In this document: in pieces, positions 9,747 to 19,943 of the stretch | How positions within the stretch are numbered: the stretch's first letter is position 1 | How the letters are laid out: each line of letters starts with the position of its first letter | From: SZAS-103 sp038226665 | GTDB lineage: Bacteria; Pseudomonadota; Gammaproteobacteria; Xanthomonadales; Xanthomonadaceae | Reading direction: 5' to 3' | NCBI GenBank assembly: GCA_038226665.1 | Contig: JBBRQI010000002.1 | Location: 205,640-269,639 of the forward strand | Length of the DNA stretch: 64,000 nucleotides | Notes under the pieces: model-generated | What the model was told of the DNA's origin: nothing | The model's database searches: none | The model's input: the letters and a program-made list of their open reading frames with translations, nothing else | Position numbers and translations under genes: made by a program

Positions 9747-9776
9747 ACAAAAAAACAGGCGGCCGAAGCCGCCTGT
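9747..9776 (-). terminator. Rho-independent terminator of the sucAB-lpd-dcp run
   Basis: On the minus strand a 9-bp perfect stem (ACAGGCGGC pairing 9755-9763 with 9768-9776) closes a TTCG loop and is followed by a run of about seven T. It lies 24 bp past the stop of the M3 peptidase gene. The UUCG-loop design recurs in other terminators of this window. Confidence 0.9.
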
Positions 9777-9799
9777 TGTGATGCAGGATGTCGCGACGC

Positions 9800-12001
9800 T
9801 TATTGTTTTGCAGGCGCAGCGTTCAAGCCTTTCTTCTCGAGATACGGCTCGACGCTCGGCTCCTTGCCGCGGAAGTCCAGGTACAACTGATGCGCATCCT
9901 TGGTGCCGCCGCGCGAGAGCACGGTTGCGCGGTAGTGTTCGCCATTGGCGCGGGTCATGCCGCCGTGTTCGTTGAACCATGCGAACGCATCCTGCGCGAG
10001 CACGGCCGTCCACAGGTAGGCGTAGTAACCGGCCGCGTAGCCACCGCTCCAGATGTGCTGGAAATACGTGCTGCGATAGCGTGGCGGCACTTCATCAACG
10101 GCGACGCCGAATTTCTTCAGTGCATCGGCTTCAAACGCATCGGCATCCTGGCGCGGAGCATCGGCCGGCAGTGCGTGCCAGGCCATGTCAAGCAGGGCGG
10201 CGGCGACGTATTCGGTGGTCTCGTAGCCTTGGTTGAAAGTGCCGGACTTCTTGATCTTCGCGACCAGTTCGGCCGGCATCGGCGCGCCGGTCTTGTAGTG
10301 CTTGGCGTAGTTCGCGAACACGGTCGGTTCGAGCGCCCAGTTTTCGTTGAACTGCGACGGAAACTCGACGAAGTCGCGCGGCGTGTTGGCACCCGAGAAC
10401 AGCGGATATTTCACGTTCGACGACAGTCCGTGCAGGCCATGGCCGAACTCGTGGAACATCGTGGTCACGTCGTCGAACGAGATCAGCGCAGGCTGGCCCG
10501 GCGCCGGCTTGGTGAAGTTGCCGACGTTGACGATGACCGGACGCTGGTGCAGCAGGTCGCTCTGGTCGACGAAGGTATCCATCCACGCGCCGCCGTGCTT
10601 GCTGTCGCGCGCGAAGTAGTCGAAATAGAACAGCGCGATCGACTTGCCGTGTTCATCGAACACTTCGAACACGCGCACATCGGGCTGATAGACCGGCAGG
10701 TCCTTGCGTTCCTTGAAGCTCAGGCCGTACATCTGGTGGGCGGCGAAGAACACGCCGTCCTTCAGCACGCGGTCGAGTTCGAAGTAGGGCTTGATCTGCG
10801 TTTCGTCGAGGTCGTACTCGGCCTTGCGCACCTGCTCGGCGTAGAAGTCCCAATCCCAAGGTTGCAGCTTGAAGCCCATCGCGTGCTTTGCGGCAGCCTG
10901 CGTATTGATCAGCACCTGAATCTTCGCGGCCTCGGCCTTCGCGTTGACGACGGCGGCCGCCGCAACGCGCTGCATCAGATCGTTCGCGGCTGTGGGGGTC
11001 TTCGCCATCTGGTCTTCGAGGGTGTAGTCGGCGTAAGTCGGATAACCGAGAAGTTTTGCACGTTGTGCGCGTAACTGCGCCATCTCGGAGATCAGCGCGC
11101 GGTTGTCGTTCGCGCCATCGGTATCGCTGCGGCTGAGCGATGCCTTGAAGAGCTTCTCGCGCAGCGCGCGGTTCTTCAATGAAGCCAGCTGAGGCTGGGT
11201 CGTGTGGTTCTGCAGAGTCAGCAGCCATTTGCCGTCGAGCTTGCGACCCTTGGCGGCTTCGGCGGCAGCGGCGATGTCCTCGTCGGACATGCCGTCGAGG
11301 TCGGCCTTGTTGTCCACGACGACCGCGCCTGAGGCGGTCGAGGCGAGCACGTTCTTGCCGAACTCGGTGGACAGGGTGGCGAGCCTTTCGTTCAGCGCCT
11401 TGATCTTGGTCTTGTCGGCGTCATTGAGCTGCGCGCCCGATCGAACGAACATGTCGTAATACTTCTGCACCAGGCGATCGGATTCCGGATCGAGCTTGAG
11501 CGTCGCGCGCTGGTCGTACACAGCCTTTACGCGCACGAACAGTTTCGGATCGAGGGTGATCGCGTCCTGGTGCTGCGACAGCTTCGGCGCCATGTCCTCT
11601 TCGATCTTCTGGATCGCATCGTTGGTGTTGGACTGGCTGAGGTTGAAGAACACCTTCGAGACGCGCGTCAGCAACTGGCCGCTGCGCTCCATCGCGACGA
11701 TGGTGTTGTCGAACGTCGCCGGCTGCGGGTTGTTCGCGATCGCGTTCATTTCACTGCGCTGCTGGCGCATGCCTTCGTCAAGCGCAGGCGTGTAATCGCT
11801 GTCCTTGATCTTGTCGAAGGCTGGCGTCTGGTATTGCAGCTTGCTCGATGCGTAGAACGGATTGGACGCGGTGAAGGACATGGCGGCTTCGGCATGGTTG
11901 GACATCGGCTTGGCATCGGCAGCGAATGCGCCGGCGGAAAGAGTCAGGCTGGCTGCGATCGCAATCGTCAGCAGGCGGGGCAGGGCGCGGGACGGTGACA
12001 T
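9800..12001 (-). CDS. dcp: M3 family zinc metallopeptidase (peptidyl-dipeptidase Dcp-like)
   Basis: 733 residues from the ATG at 11999-12001, which starts a clear signal peptide (MSPSRALPR then a hydrophobic core ending GAFAADA). The catalytic zinc motif HEFGH is at residues 517-521, with the third ligand Glu in the DFVEF segment downstream. This is the thimet/neurolysin-type fold; Dcp enzymes remove dipeptides from peptide C-termini. The signal peptide suggests a periplasmic enzyme. The frame stays open upstream into the DUF6438-like gene with no stop between, but the internal signal peptide and a GAGG site before the ATG support a separate start. Confidence 0.9.
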   Translation of the reverse strand: MSPSRALPRLLTIAIAASLTLSAGAFAADAKPMSNHAEAAMSFTASNPFYASSKLQYQTPAFDKIKDSDYTPALDEGMRQQRSEMNAIANNPQPATFDNTIVAMERSGQLLTRVSKVFFNLSQSNTNDAIQKIEEDMAPKLSQHQDAITLDPKLFVRVKAVYDQRATLKLDPESDRLVQKYYDMFVRSGAQLNDADKTKIKALNERLATLSTEFGKNVLASTASGAVVVDNKADLDGMSDEDIAAAAEAAKGRKLDGKWLLTLQNHTTQPQLASLKNRALREKLFKASLSRSDTDGANDNRALISEMAQLRAQRAKLLGYPTYADYTLEDQMAKTPTAANDLMQRVAAAAVVNAKAEAAKIQVLINTQAAAKHAMGFKLQPWDWDFYAEQVRKAEYDLDETQIKPYFELDRVLKDGVFFAAHQMYGLSFKERKDLPVYQPDVRVFEVFDEHGKSIALFYFDYFARDSKHGGAWMDTFVDQSDLLHQRPVIVNVGNFTKPAPGQPALISFDDVTTMFHEFGHGLHGLSSNVKYPLFSGANTPRDFVEFPSQFNENWALEPTVFANYAKHYKTGAPMPAELVAKIKKSGTFNQGYETTEYVAAALLDMAWHALPADAPRQDADAFEADALKKFGVAVDEVPPRYRSTYFQHIWSGGYAAGYYAYLWTAVLAQDAFAWFNEHGGMTRANGEHYRATVLSRGGTKDAHQLYLDFRGKEPSVEPYLEKKGLNAAPAKQ

Positions 12002-12628
12002 CGGAGGGAATCCTCGGGTCGTGGGCTGGGTGTGGCGGGGTACGAAAGGCTGAACCTTGTGATGATAAGCGTTGGCGCGGGCGCCAGTGATCTTGTCGAT
12101 CATGCCATCGAGCTTGCAAAGGCTATCGGGTGGCATGTTCGTATCGGTCTTCGCAACAGGCTTGCGGTCGCTGGCCCTGCAAAGAAAACCCGGATAAAGC
12201 ACGCGGTTGTATTCGACCGGTGCGTCAATCACGGTGATGGTTTCGAAACCGGCGTCGGGCGGAGGCGGCCCATAGATTGCCTTGAGCTTGAAGAATTTCA
12301 TCGCCTCGATCTGATTGACCAACTTGTTGTAATCGCCTGGCGACAAGACTTTTTTCTTGACGAGGTTGCAGCACGCATGGCTCGTCGACTTGGGATCGTA
12401 CGCCACGAACGTGGCGCTCCGATCTCCGAGGATCGTCACCGTGTATGCGGGGCACGAGCCCATGCACGGCACGCGTTCGAGGCGGATCAGGATGTCGCGT
12501 TGTGCATCCGCTGGATTGCTTGCCTTTTTCTTCGAAGCCGTAACCGGCTGTACCGCTGCAATTGCAACAGTCGCCGCCGTCAACAACGACAGCGCCAACA
12601 GCAGCGCGGGCAGACGGGTTGCCATCAA
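12002..12628 (-). CDS. DUF6438-like secreted protein, lacking its own stop codon
   Basis: Starts MMATRLPALL with a signal peptide and continues for about 209 residues until the M3 peptidase start without any in-frame stop, so as written it would be translated into a 942-residue fusion. The ERVPCMGSCPAY segment (residues 51-62) and a CC pair (86-87) match the small DUF6438 family, whose function is not known. It overlaps lpd by 4 bp (ATGA), suggesting translational coupling. Either the stop has been lost, a frameshift lies near the 3' end, or this is a true fusion whose second signal peptide then sits internally. The C-terminal limit given is therefore only operational. Confidence 0.65.
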
Positions 12629-14064
12629 TTCGCCTTGTGAATCGCCCGCTTGTCCACAGCGAGCGCGGCTTCATGCACGGCCTCGGACAACGTCGGGTGC
12701 GCATGGCAGATGCGCGCGAGATCTTCAGCGGCGCCCTTGAATTCCATCGTCACCACGGTTTCGTGGATCAGTTCGGACACGCTGACGCCGACCATATGCG
12801 CGCCGAGCAGGCGATCGGTTTCGGCGTGGGCGATGAGCTTGACCATTCCGGCGGGCTCGTTCATTGCGACGGCGCGACCGATCGCGGCAAACGGGAACGT
12901 GCCGGTCTTGTACGGAATGCCCGCGGCTTTCAGTTCGGCTTCGGTCTTGCCGACCCACGCGATTTCCGGCTCGGTGTAGATGACCCACGGCACGGTGTCG
13001 AGGTTGACGTGGCCGGGCAGGCCGGCGATCAATTCCGCGACAGCGACGCCTTCCTCGCTCCCCTTGTGCGCAAGCATAGGGCCGCGCACGCAGTCGCCTA
13101 CCGCCCACACGCCATCGGCACCGGTGTGGCAATGCTCGTCGACCTGGATACGGCCACGCTCATCGAATTGCACTCCGGTACCTTCTGCAAGGATGCCCTT
13201 GGTGGCGGCGCGACGACCAACGGAAACGAGCAGCTTGTCGACGGTGATCGTCTTCTCACCATCCTTGCCGGTGTAGGTCAGCACGACTTCGTTGCCTTTC
13301 ACGTCGGCCTTGCTGACCTTCGCATTCAACTGGATGTCGAGGCCCTGCTTGGCCAATTCCTTGAACGCGATTTTCGCGATATCCGGATCGGCCGCGCCGA
13401 GGAAATCCGGCAACGCTTCGAGGATCGTGACTTCGCTGCCGAGACGCCGCCATACACTGCCAAGTTCGAGCCCGATGACGCCCGCGCCGATGACGCCGAG
13501 ACGCTTGGGCGTCGCATCGAAATCGAGCGCGCCAGCGTTATCAACGATTGTTATGCCATCGAATTTCGCGAATGGCAACTCGATCGGGGTCGAGCCAGGC
13601 GCGAGGATCACATTGGTTGCGCTGAGTTCGGTTTCCTTGCCGTCGGACGATTTGATCTTCACCACCCGATTCGGATGCAGGGTCGCGTAGCCAGCGAACG
13701 CCGTGACCTTGTTCGCCTTGAACAGCATCGCGATGCCGCCGGTGAATTGCTTCACGATCTTGTCCTTGCGGCCGACCATGACGCCCACGTCTATTTTTGT
13801 GTTATCCGCAGAAATCCCGTGCACGGCGAAGCCGTGCTGCAGGTTGTAAAACTGGCGCGAGGAATCCAGCAGCGCCTTCGACGGAATGCAGCCGACCCGC
13901 AGGCAGGTGCCGCCAAGCGCGGGCTTGCCATCCTTGCCGAGTGCGTCGTCGATGCAGGCGGTCTTCAGCCCAAGCTGCGCGCAACGGATCGCGGCGACGT
14001 ATCCGGCCGGCCCAGCGCCGATGACGATGACATCGAAGGTTTCGTTGGTAGAGGCAGCGCTCAT
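12625..14064 (-). CDS. lpdA: Dihydrolipoyl dehydrogenase (E3)
   Basis: 479 residues. N-terminal FAD-binding GAGPAG motif (about 17-22), the redox-active disulfide in GGTCLRVGCIPSK (Cys54, Cys59), a central NAD-binding domain with GAGVIGLELGS, and the C-terminal interface motif HAHPTLSEAVHE with the catalytic His-Glu pair. E3 reoxidises the dihydrolipoyl arm of the 2-oxoglutarate dehydrogenase complex and makes NADH. It follows sucB by 45 bp on the same strand, so the complex is encoded in one operon. AAGGGA precedes the ATG. Confidence 0.97.
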   Translation of the reverse strand: MSAASTNETFDVIVIGAGPAGYVAAIRCAQLGLKTACIDDALGKDGKPALGGTCLRVGCIPSKALLDSSRQFYNLQHGFAVHGISADNTKIDVGVMVGRKDKIVKQFTGGIAMLFKANKVTAFAGYATLHPNRVVKIKSSDGKETELSATNVILAPGSTPIELPFAKFDGITIVDNAGALDFDATPKRLGVIGAGVIGLELGSVWRRLGSEVTILEALPDFLGAADPDIAKIAFKELAKQGLDIQLNAKVSKADVKGNEVVLTYTGKDGEKTITVDKLLVSVGRRAATKGILAEGTGVQFDERGRIQVDEHCHTGADGVWAVGDCVRGPMLAHKGSEEGVAVAELIAGLPGHVNLDTVPWVIYTEPEIAWVGKTEAELKAAGIPYKTGTFPFAAIGRAVAMNEPAGMVKLIAHAETDRLLGAHMVGVSVSELIHETVVTMEFKGAAEDLARICHAHPTLSEAVHEAALAVDKRAIHKAN

Positions 14065-14109
14065 CTGTAATCCCTTGATTTGATCGATCGCACAACGAAA
14101 AGCAGGAAG

Positions 14110-15345
<1,236 letters not shown>

Positions 15346-15375
15346 GATGGACGTCCTGAAGAGTGGATCAATTGT

Positions 15376-18276
15376 CTATTCCACGACGACGCTGTCGCCG
15401 AGCTTGCCGGCCAGCGCCGCATTGACGAGCTTCGCCTGCTCGGCCTGGTGCGTCGACAAGTGTCCGCAAGCGGGAGCAGCCGAGCGCGTGCGACCGGCGT
15501 AGTACAAGGTCTGTCCAGCCTGCAGGCAGCGGGAGAGATGATGCTGGATCTGGTACCAGCCGCCCTGGTTCATCGGCTCTTCCTGGCACCACACGAGGCT
15601 CTTGGTTTTCGCGAAGCGCTTGAGTTCGTCCGCCAGTTCGGCGCGCGGGAACGGGAACAATTGCTCAGCGCGCACGATCGCCACGTCGTCGAGACCGTGC
15701 TTCGCGTGTTCCTCGAACAGGTCGTAGTAAACCTTGCCCGCGCACACCACGACGCGCGTGACCTTTGTCGCATCGGCCTTGTAGTCGCCGATGAATTCGC
15801 GGAAGCCGCCCGAAGACAGCTCGTCCAGCGAAGAGATCGCGAGCTTGTGGCGCAGCAGCGACTTCGGCGTGAACACGATCAACGGCTTGCGGGTCTTGCG
15901 CAGCATCTGGCGGCGCAGCAGGTGGAAAATCTGCGCAGGCGTGGTTGGAACCACGACCTGCATGTTGTCGAGCGCGCACAGTTGCAGAAAGCGCTCCAGG
16001 CGCGCGGACGAGTGCTCTGGACCCTGTCCTTCGTATCCATGCGGCAGGAACAGCGCAAGTCCGCACAGGCGGTTCCACTTCGACTCGCCCGAGCTGATGA
16101 ACTGGTCGATCACCACCTGCGCGCCGTTCGCGAAATCGCCGAACTGCGCTTCCCAGATGTTCAGCGTGGTCGGATCAGCGGTGGAGAAACCGTACTCGAA
16201 CGCCATCACCGCTTCCTCGCTCAGCAGCGAGTCGACGATCGTCACATCCAGCGGATCGGTGCCTTTCGGCAACAACTCGCGCAGCGGGATGTAGTCGGGG
16301 CCGCCGGTCTGTTCGTGCAGCACCGCATGGCGATGGAAGAAGGTGCCGCGACCGGAATCCTGTCCGACCAGGCGCAGCTTGAAATCGCTCTTGATGAGCG
16401 TCGCGTAGGCGAGGTTCTCGGCGAAGCCCCAGTCGGCAGCTTGTTCGCCAGCGACCATCTTGCGACGGTCATCGTAGATCTTCGCAACGCGCGGATGCAG
16501 CTTGACGTTGTCCGGGATCGTGTTGATCTGTGCAGCGAGCGCATCGAGTTCGCCGCGCGGCACCGTGGTGTCGACCGGATCCTTCATCGCGCCGTGCAGG
16601 TAGGGCTTCCAGTCCGCGCCGAAGATCTCGCCGGGCTTGTCGGCAAGCTCGGTGGTGACCGCACCTGATGCGAGCATGGTGCGGTAGCTATCGACCATCG
16701 CCGCAGCGGCGGCGGCATCGAGTACGCCATCGGCGACCAGCCGCGCGGCATACAGCTCGCGCGGGGTCTTGTGCGCCTTGATCACCTGGTACATCACCGG
16801 CTGCGTCGCCGACGGCTCGTCGGCTTCGTTATGGCCGTGGCGGCGGTAGCAGACCAGGTCGACGACGATGTCCTTGTTGAACTCCTGGCGGAAGTCGAAT
16901 GCGAGCTGGGTGCAGAACACCACGGCCTCGGGATCGTCGCCGTTCACGTGCAGGATCGGTGCGCCGACCATCTTCGCAACGTCAGTGCAGTAGATCGTGG
17001 AACGCGCATCGTCGGTGCGGCTGGTGGTGAATCCGACCTGGTTGTTGATCACGATGTGCACGCTGCCGCCGACCTTGAAGCCGCGCGCCTGCGACATCTG
17101 CAGCAACTCCATGCCGACGCCTTGGCCAGCGAACGCCGCATCGCCGTGGATCAGCACCGGCAGCACTTCGTCGCGCTCGCCATCGTCGCGACGCTGCTGG
17201 CGCGCACGCACGCTGCCGGCGACGACCGGATTGACGATCTCCAGGTGCGACGGATTGAACGCGAGCGCGAGATGCAGCGGACCACCCGGCGTCGCAAGAT
17301 CCGCGGAGAAGCCCATGTGGTACTTCACGTCGCCCGAATGTGCGGGATCGTCGGCGTGCTCGTAACGTCCCTCGAATTCGGCGAACAGCTTGTCCGGCGG
17401 CTTGCCCAGCGTGTTGACGAGCACGTTCAGGCGGCCGCGATGGGCCATGCCGACGACCATCTCCTTGACGCCGGCCTTACCCGCGCGCTGGCACAGTTCG
17501 TCCATCATCGGGATCAGCGAATCGCCGCCTTCGAGCGAGAAGCGCTTCTGGCCGACGTACTTCGTGTGCAGGTAGCGTTCGAGTCCTTCGGCCGCGGTCA
17601 GGCGGTCGAGGATGTGCTTGCGGCAGTCCGCGTCGAAGCCGAACTTGCCGGCGGCCCCTTCCAGACGCTGATGCACCCAGCGGCGCTGAGTGGCGTCGCT
17701 GATGTGCATGAACTCGACGCCGATGGTGGAGCTGTAGGTCGCGCGCAGGGTGGCGAACAACTCGCGCAGGCTCAGGATCGCAGGGCCGGCGGTAAAGCTG
17801 GTGTTGAAGCGGGTGTCGAGGTCGGCGTCGGTCAGCCCGTGGGCTGCGAGATCCAGATCGGGTGCCGCGGGCCGGTGCGGCTGTTCCTCGATATCGCCTA
17901 TGGCGGTGAGGCCGAGCGGATCGAGAGTCGCGCGCAGGTGTCCGCGCGAGCGGTACGCCGTGACCAGCCGCAGCACAACGGCCTGCTTCTGCGAAACGGC
18001 ATCGGTTGTGGCGTTGATCGCAGGAACACGATTGGAAGATTGACCAGCTTTGCTGTTGGAAACCGCGGCCTGCTGGATGCGCGCCATGACCGCCGAATGC
18101 GGCACGTCGGCTGCGCGGCCGTTCAGCCCGTCGACCTGTAGTTGATCGAAGCTGGCTTTCCAGTCCGCGCCAACGCTGTCTGGATCGGCGAGGTAGCGCT
18201 CGTAGAGATCTTCGATATACGCGGCATTGCCGCCGGAATTCTGCGAGGTCGCGGCAAACTGCTTGATCAGGCTATC
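15376..18276 (-). CDS. sucA: 2-oxoglutarate dehydrogenase E1 component
   Basis: About 966 residues from the GTG at 18276, whose product begins VDSLIKQFAATSQ and so lines up with the conserved SucA N-terminus (E2-binding segment then YIEDLYERYL). An in-frame TTG at 18327 would add 17 unsupported residues. The thiamine diphosphate domain is recognisable from GMAHRGRLNVL and GDAAFAGQGV, and the C-terminal transketolase-like domain from EAQFGDFANGAQ. It decarboxylates 2-oxoglutarate in the TCA cycle and is the first gene of sucA-sucB-lpd. Slightly longer than the 933 residues of E. coli SucA. Confidence 0.96.
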   Translation of the reverse strand, partial: DSLIKQFAATSQNSGGNAAYIEDLYERYLADPDSVGADWKASFDQLQVDGLNGRAADVPHSAVMARIQQAAVSNSKAGQSSNRVPAINATTDAVSQKQAVVLRLVTAYRSRGHLRATLDPLGLTAIGDIEEQPHRPAAPDLDLAAHGLTDADLDTRFNTSFTAGPAILSLRELFATLRATYSSTIGVEFMHISDATQRRWVHQRLEGAAGKFGFDADCRKHILDRLTAAEGLERYLHTKYVGQKRFSLEGGDSLIPMMDELCQRAGKAGVKEMVVGMAHRGRLNVLVNTLGKPPDKLFAEFEGRYEHADDPAHSGDVKYHMGFSADLATPGGPLHLALAFNPSHLEIVNPVVAGSVRARQQRRDDGERDEVLPVLIHGDAAFAGQGVGMELLQMSQARGFKVGGSVHIVINNQVGFTTSRTDDARSTIYCTDVAKMVGAPILHVNGDDPEAVVFCTQLAFDFRQEFNKDIVVDLVCYRRHGHNEADEPSATQPVMYQVIKAHKTPRELYAARLVADGVLDAAAAAAMVDSYRTMLASGAVTTELADKPGEIFGADWKPYLHGAMKDPVDTTVPRGELDALAAQINTIPDNVKLHPRVAKIYDDRRKMVAGEQAADWGFAENLAYATLIKSDFKLRLVGQDSGRGTFFHRHAVLHEQTGGPDYIPLRELLPKGTDPLDVTIVDSLLSEEAVMAFEYGFSTADPTTLNIWEAQFGDFANGAQVVIDQFISSGESKWNRLCGLALFLPHGYEGQGPEHSSARLERFLQLCALDNMQVVVPTTPAQIFHLLRRQMLRKTRKPLIVFTPKSLLRHKLAISSLDELSSGGFREFIGDYKADATKVTRVVVCAGKVYYDLFEEHAKHGLDDVAIVRAEQLFPFPRAELADELKRFAKTKSLVWCQEEPMNQGGWYQIQHHLSRCLQAGQTLYYAGRTRSAAPACGHLSTHQAEQAKLVNAALAGKLGDSVVVE

Positions 18277-18370
18277 CACTCGTTTACGCCCGGCGATGAG
18301 TTTTTCTTGCAGATGATTGATTCCCAACGATTTGATGCCGAGTATTGCAGCGCGTCAAAACGAGTTGCAC

Positions 18371-18400
18371 AGTATAGCGCGAGGCTGTAGTGCTTCGGAA
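18371..18400 (-). promoter_or_regulatory. Possible sigma-70 promoter for sucA
   Basis: On the minus strand a TATACT hexamer (plus coordinates 18371-18376) matches the -10 consensus in five of six positions, and TTCCGA or TCCGAA lies 17-18 bp further upstream as a weak -35. It sits about 95 bp before the preferred sucA start. Sequence match only. Confidence 0.4.
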
Positions 18401-18412
18401 CCTGCTTACGGA

Positions 18413-18505
18413 CTTACATGGATGTGGAAAGTGCCGACAGGCCTTTGGAACGCCTGCGGCGTTGTAGCAAGTGCGTACGGGCGTCTGGAACGCCCGCAGT
18501 CGACC
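18413..18505. repeat. Extragenic repeat with ACATGGATGT core and two hairpin units
   Basis: The segment begins with ACAT-GG-ATGT (18416-18425), continues with GTGCCGACAGG and then contains two imperfect direct copies of a GGC...TGGAACGCC hairpin unit (about 18440-18460 and 18481-18501). The head of the element is shared with the repeat at 19371 and, on the other strand, with 4792. It occupies the gap between sucA and the SDR gene. Confidence 0.55.
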
Positions 18506-18555
18506 AGCATGCTGCTCGCGGACATTCCTCACGCTCTTCGGGTGAGTACCTGCCG

Positions 18556-19326
18556 TCACTTCGGCGCGAGTCGCACCGCGCCATCGAGGCGGATCGTTTC
18601 GCCATTCAAATAGCGATTGCCGAGGATGAAGCCGACGGTGTCCGCGAATTCCTCGGGTCGTCCGAGGCGTGATGGGAACGGGATCGACGCGCTCAGCGAT
18701 TGCTGCACTGATTCCGGCATGCCATCGACCATCGGCGTCCAGAAAATGCCGGGCGCAATGGTCATCACGCGGATGCCGAAACGCGCAAGTTCGCGCGCCA
18801 TCGGCAGGGTCATGCCGACGACGCCGCCTTTCGACGCCGAGTACGCGGCCTGGCCGATCTGGCCATCGAACGCGGCGACGCTCGCCGTGTTGATGATCAC
18901 GCCGCGTTCGCCGTCCTCGCCTGCATCGTTGTGCTGCATCAGGTTCGCTGCGGCCTTGGCGACGTTGAAGCTGCCGACCAGGTTCACCATCACCGTGCCG
19001 GCGAAATTCTTCAATGGCATTGGCGCTTCCTTGCCGAGCATGCGGCCCGCGCCGAGGATGCCGGCGCAACTGATCGCGGCATTCAATCCGCCGAGGAATT
19101 CCTGCGCGGCGGCGACGTTCGCCGATACATTGGCTTCGTCGGTGACGTCGGTGCGGAAATACTTCGCGCTGCCGGCTCCGAGTTCGGCGACTGCGGAAGC
19201 GCCCTTGTCGTCGTTGATGTCGAACAGCGCGACCTTGCCGCCGCGCGCGACCAGATGCTGCGCGACCGCGAAGCCGAGGCCGGAAACGCCGCCGGTGACG
19301 ACGGCGCGGATGGTGTTGGGGTGCAT
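18556..19326 (-). CDS. Short-chain dehydrogenase, 3-hydroxyacyl-CoA dehydrogenase type II-like
   Basis: 256 residues, classical SDR. The cofactor motif is TGGVSGLG (about 11-18), an SxxxA region lies in NTASVAAFDGQ, and the catalytic YSASK follows. The sequence best resembles bacterial HSD17B10-type 3-hydroxy-2-methylacyl-CoA dehydrogenases (C-terminal PFPSRLGRPEEFA and GETIRLDG), which act in isoleucine and branched fatty-acid oxidation with NAD. It lies at the downstream end of the leucine-catabolism genes, which agrees with that role. Confidence 0.87.
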   Translation of the reverse strand: MHPNTIRAVVTGGVSGLGFAVAQHLVARGGKVALFDINDDKGASAVAELGAGSAKYFRTDVTDEANVSANVAAAQEFLGGLNAAISCAGILGAGRMLGKEAPMPLKNFAGTVMVNLVGSFNVAKAAANLMQHNDAGEDGERGVIINTASVAAFDGQIGQAAYSASKGGVVGMTLPMARELARFGIRVMTIAPGIFWTPMVDGMPESVQQSLSASIPFPSRLGRPEEFADTVGFILGNRYLNGETIRLDGAVRLAPK

Positions 19327-19370
19327 GGGAGTTCCGGTTGCGGGAGAGGCGCGATGTTACCCGACTGCGA

Positions 19371-19420
19371 CCCACATGGATGTGGGAAGTGCCGGCAGGC
19401 GCATGGAGCGCATACGGCCG
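19371..19420. repeat. Extragenic repeat with CCCACAT-GG-ATGTGGG palindrome
   Basis: A perfect 7-bp inverted repeat with a GG spacer (19371-19386) is followed by AAGTGCCGGCAGGCG, matching the element at 18416 nearly base for base over about 30 bp. It lies in the gap between the GNAT gene and the SDR gene. No downstream T-run, so not an obvious terminator. Confidence 0.6.
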
Positions 19421-19444
19421 TCGCGCTGCGTGGTGTCGCCCCGC

Positions 19445-19933
19445 TTACAAGTCCAGCAGGTAGAACGCATTGCAGCCACCATGCCCGGTCGTGCCCATGG
19501 GCGCGGGGATGCGCATGAAGCCCGCGCGCTTGTACAGGCGCATCGCCGCGTCCATGCCGCGCAATGTTTCGAGATAGCACTGGTGGAAGCCCTTGGTCCG
19601 CGCACTATCCAGGCAACGTTCCATCATCGCCGCGCCTGCGCCGAGTCCGCGCAATCCTGGCAGGAAATACATCTTGCGCAGCTCGCAGACATCCTCGTCG
19701 CCGCCTTCGAGCGGCGCGATGCCGCCTCCACCAAGAACACGTCCGTCGACTTCGACGACGAAATACGCGCAACGCGGCGCCGCGTACGCTCGATGCATCC
19801 AGTCGACTTCGGGATCATTGATCGCGAAACCATCGCCGGTCGCGCCGAACTCCGGCATCACCGTGCGGATGATGTTCGCGACGGCGTCGTTGTCGTCCAG
19901 ATGGATGGGGCGGATGTAAAAGGCGTCGGTCAT
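19445..19933 (-). CDS. GNAT family N-acetyltransferase
   Basis: 162 residues with a GNAT fold. The acetyl-CoA-binding motif lies around LPGLRGLGAGAAMME (a relaxed Q/RxxGxG/A motif), followed by a typical C-terminal segment AGFMRIPAPMG. The substrate cannot be told from sequence. It starts 11 bp past the HMG-CoA lyase stop, so it is probably the last but one gene of the liu operon, although an operon role for it is not obvious. Confidence 0.85.
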   Translation of the reverse strand: MTDAFYIRPIHLDDNDAVANIIRTVMPEFGATGDGFAINDPEVDWMHRAYAAPRCAYFVVEVDGRVLGGGGIAPLEGGDEDVCELRKMYFLPGLRGLGAGAAMMERCLDSARTKGFHQCYLETLRGMDAAMRLYKRAGFMRIPAPMGTTGHGGCNAFYLLDL

Positions 19934-19943
19934 GGACGGTCGT

